6,318 nucleotides of DNA, taken from an uncultured Alphaproteobacteria bacterium (lineage in GTDB: Bacteria > Pseudomonadota > Alphaproteobacteria > Rs-D84). How positions within the stretch are numbered: position 1 is the stretch's first letter; each line of letters begins with the position of its first letter. Positions 5,701-6,318 of this stretch are shown here, in pieces. The notes under the pieces are model-generated. The model saw only the letters and a list, made by a program, of their open reading frames with translations, was not told where the DNA came from and made no database searches. A program made the position numbers and the translations under genes. The DNA is taken from assembly GCA_937888635.1 (NCBI GenBank), contig CALARG010000030.1, positions 1-6,318 on the forward strand. The letters are read 5' to 3'.

Positions 5701-6318
5701 CAAGAAAAAGAAACGCAAAAAAACCAGAATTCCAGACTATGATTTGGAATTAGATGCCAAATTAAACATGGATAAAAACGACCCTGATAAACGCAAAGTT
5801 GTCAATGTCAAGGTTGACGGTCAAATGAAAAATGTCCAGGTTGTATCAGATGTAAACGAAGACAGCATGCATATCCAAATGACCGTGCCATATAATTTAA
5901 ATCAAGGCAAAGGTTATTACAAGGTTGTCTATAAAACATTCCGTGGCGAAATCAAAGAAGCGCGCGTCACATCGCGTGCAACTGAAAACGGAATCCACAT
6001 AGATATCATGATGGACGGTGTTTCAATCAAGGACAAAGGACGCTATAAACTGTACTTCCAATATGTCCAGGATGAAAATCAAACCGAACATACCGAAACA
6101 ATAACCAAGAAAACGCGGTTTAAAAGAACACCAGTGGCGCCTGAACAGAATAACGGTGGCGCATCCAACGCGCCTCAGGGCCAGGGTGCAGCAATCGGGA
6201 CTGATTCTGGCACAGATACTGGCACGGGTGACACACCCCCTGCATCCAACGCGCCTCAGGGCCAGGCTGCCACAACCGGGACTGATTCTGGCACAGATAC
6301 TGGCACGGGTGACACACC
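2786..6318 (+). CDS. Very large modular protein with hydrophobic core and C-terminal repeats, 3' end outside window
   Basis: Reading 2786 to the last base gives 1177 codons plus two bases with no stop. The ATG follows AAGGA (2774-2778) by 7 bases, and an in-frame TAA at 2738 closes the frame upstream. I do not recognise the family. Visible parts: residues 1-260 mostly helical, with no signal peptide; 263-322 a charged helix, likely coiled coil; 513-525 a basic cluster (RKKKVGFFKRMAK) opening a Gly/Ala-rich hydrophobic core with stretches near 527-567, 593-636 and 649-672, full of GxxxG-type spacing. Then come a Thr/Glu segment (690-713), a motif ADGVIDSNERLML (717-729) resembling the TerB/EF-hand-like ADGxIxxxE pattern, and an 8-residue repeat (876-891). 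Next are an Asp-Pro linker running into DDDD and a Lys/Arg cluster (956-981), a beta-rich, possibly Ig-like region (about 984-1114), and 27-residue repeats from 1126. The layout suggests a membrane-inserting, secreted or structural protein such as an effector, a pore-former or a tail-type protein, but none of these is proven. Secretion would need a non-Sec route or a C-terminal signal outside the window. Confidence 0.9.
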   Translation, partial: MAEILLENDLRDVINALQQATDANRSVVIDTANDIMTNFVNGNLELDDNALTAFADFLMAFGVTRGADGKTTFNSKIAEQAAAKFEGIVATKEAQERNRATTNRIYSLNSDANQMKFDVITLGVYQAMGLVNANLDANNMTPSQIATEIDRVKLTDEQKAEYAARFVDATLSDMSLFESVPPSVLADAYAATRTAIAGATDEQTKAALAQRFATLASRIDFLIDNFSSQMNYWYVNPTNIVDVNDGYNKMFDVRQPDLAVSPNQNQATQEYNKRINDKINDSRERLAAAIKEYDELYHLTQINPDNAEELKQRWIDLKTRLAGIEVTPETLAVAAKYHFKDENGNPIPQFLDENNQPSLEYRDGYKLDPNGRLAQVLNLSRNDVVMENVADLGTKVEDMNLSDMLNDEVPWTFSEISVPDEVTQGVAQAPTRMLDEAYVQRFWDDIKTNGGSISDTGYQAALDAHVNNAAGFATRLGNKVGMDQDVVYMPFEAVQDIDKLASTRTEKEGAEGRKKKVGFFKRMAKNFGMAAIVSAGLTFIGKATGIAWAGAAVGTTIGVGNMIYQGLKWRNEQKKAGKPHGIKDFFKDKRNWGPAVASGLGVAATISMATGNPELAAGFGLGAVAAGTGSSAAMVYKDAINAGYSRGQALAGAIGVGASGILGAWAGNAAMNGIVNYVNNNTDSTLFKHGETVQTTHEETRTTQHTEYETSTQRQYADGVIDSNERLMLEHNWETQASYDARIDGLMDAGLSHDDAVRYLLAFHDATDHNLGPGYFDSIGMSPENLSALRNSINGTEINLTPESLAAFEHFNPHISAINQVGYVPGAPVDFQLPPNAMYDANGVLVQGNELYTTYANHSTPIYNDVTITTPVTVYGTETVLVPGTETIFTPNELAFPAGIGTFGIYEPRVVPDNYVTRLRERAGALADRIEEKPRRQFPHLPQIDPYQEDEPTPGPIDPIDPVDPVDPDDDDKKKKRKKTRIPDYDLELDAKLNMDKNDPDKRKVVNVKVDGQMKNVQVVSDVNEDSMHIQMTVPYNLNQGKGYYKVVYKTFRGEIKEARVTSRATENGIHIDIMMDGVSIKDKGRYKLYFQYVQDENQTEHTETITKKTRFKRTPVAPEQNNGGASNAPQGQGAAIGTDSGTDTGTGDTPPASNAPQGQAATTGTDSGTDTGTGDT
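5411..5458 (+). repeat. Two 24-bp units coding an 8-residue repeat inside the large gene
   Basis: GGAACAGAAAC occurs at 5411-5421 and again at 5435-5445, giving the protein repeat GTETVLVP-GTETIFTP (residues 876-891), preceded by the similar VTITTPVTVY. The alternating Thr/Val pattern with Pro and Gly turns suggests short beta strands of the kind seen in extracellular stalks. Confidence 0.65.
5651..5686 (+). repeat. Four 9-bp units coding an Asp-Pro linker
   Basis: CCAATTGAT is repeated four times with third-position and A/G changes, coding PID-PID-PVD-PVD (residues 956-967). It is followed by P-DDDDD-type codons and a Lys/Arg cluster. Such rigid, charged Pro linkers commonly separate domains; here it separates the helical body from the beta-rich region. 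Confidence 0.75.
6161..6318 (+). repeat. 81-bp tandem repeat in the large gene, cut by the window edge
   Basis: Unit 1 is 6161-6241 and unit 2 is 6242-6318 (77 bases visible). They differ at only four bases, all clustered about 26-35 bases into the unit. The protein unit is 27 residues, opening ASNAPQGQ and closing GTDSGTDTGTGDTPP. It is rich in Gly, Thr, Ser, Asp and Pro, so probably disordered. Inside each unit GTDS-GTDT-GTGD is itself a four-residue repeat. More copies may follow outside the window. Confidence 0.92.

Noticed and set aside
6161..6318. CRISPR array
   Set aside because: The repeat is a direct head-to-tail 81-bp unit within a continuous reading frame, with no unique spacers.

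Overview
This is a bacterial window of moderate base composition. It has a clear sigma70-type promoter, Shine-Dalgarno sites, and hairpins where terminators are expected. It holds four protein genes and no RNA gene, CRISPR array or insertion sequence that I can support. The two recognisable genes (a short-form inorganic pyrophosphatase and a dihydrofolate reductase) are ordinary bacterial housekeeping types. The style of the dihydrofolate reductase and of the very large unnamed protein makes me think of a host-associated alphaproteobacterium, but that is a weak guess; the sequence alone does not settle the taxon.

Layout: bases 1-246 are a structured non-coding stretch. It contains a probable terminator of a gene outside the window (8-32), a perfect 11-bp inverted repeat (56-66/99-109), a symmetric AT-rich hairpin (112-146), and a near-consensus promoter (183-211). 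That promoter drives a 118-residue pyrophosphatase-family gene (247-603, +). Its end converges on a minus-strand pair. The pair reads from dihydrofolate reductase (2635 down to 2075) into an unrecognised 416-residue protein (2009 down to 759), and closes with a hairpin at 731-754. The 65-bp gap between the two minus-strand genes shows no convincing promoter or terminator, so they are probably co-transcribed.

A 150-bp AT-rich divergent intergenic region (2636-2785) separates folA from the dominant feature of the window: an uninterrupted plus-strand reading frame from 2786 to the window edge (at least 1177 codons, no stop reached). Its predicted protein is modular. It has a helical N-terminal half without a signal peptide, then a basic-flanked Gly/Ala-rich hydrophobic core (about residues 513-678). 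A Thr/Glu-rich stretch, a helical region and short extracellular-style repeats follow. Last come an Asp/Pro linker, a Lys/Arg cluster, a beta-rich region and an 81-bp tandem repeat still running at the window edge. I do not recognise the family. It is the best candidate here for something undescribed.

How the genes work together: pyrophosphatase and dihydrofolate reductase both serve nucleotide and one-carbon metabolism, but they are on opposite strands with separate signals, so I see no evidence of one joint system. The unknown 416-residue protein is linked to folA only by strand and spacing.
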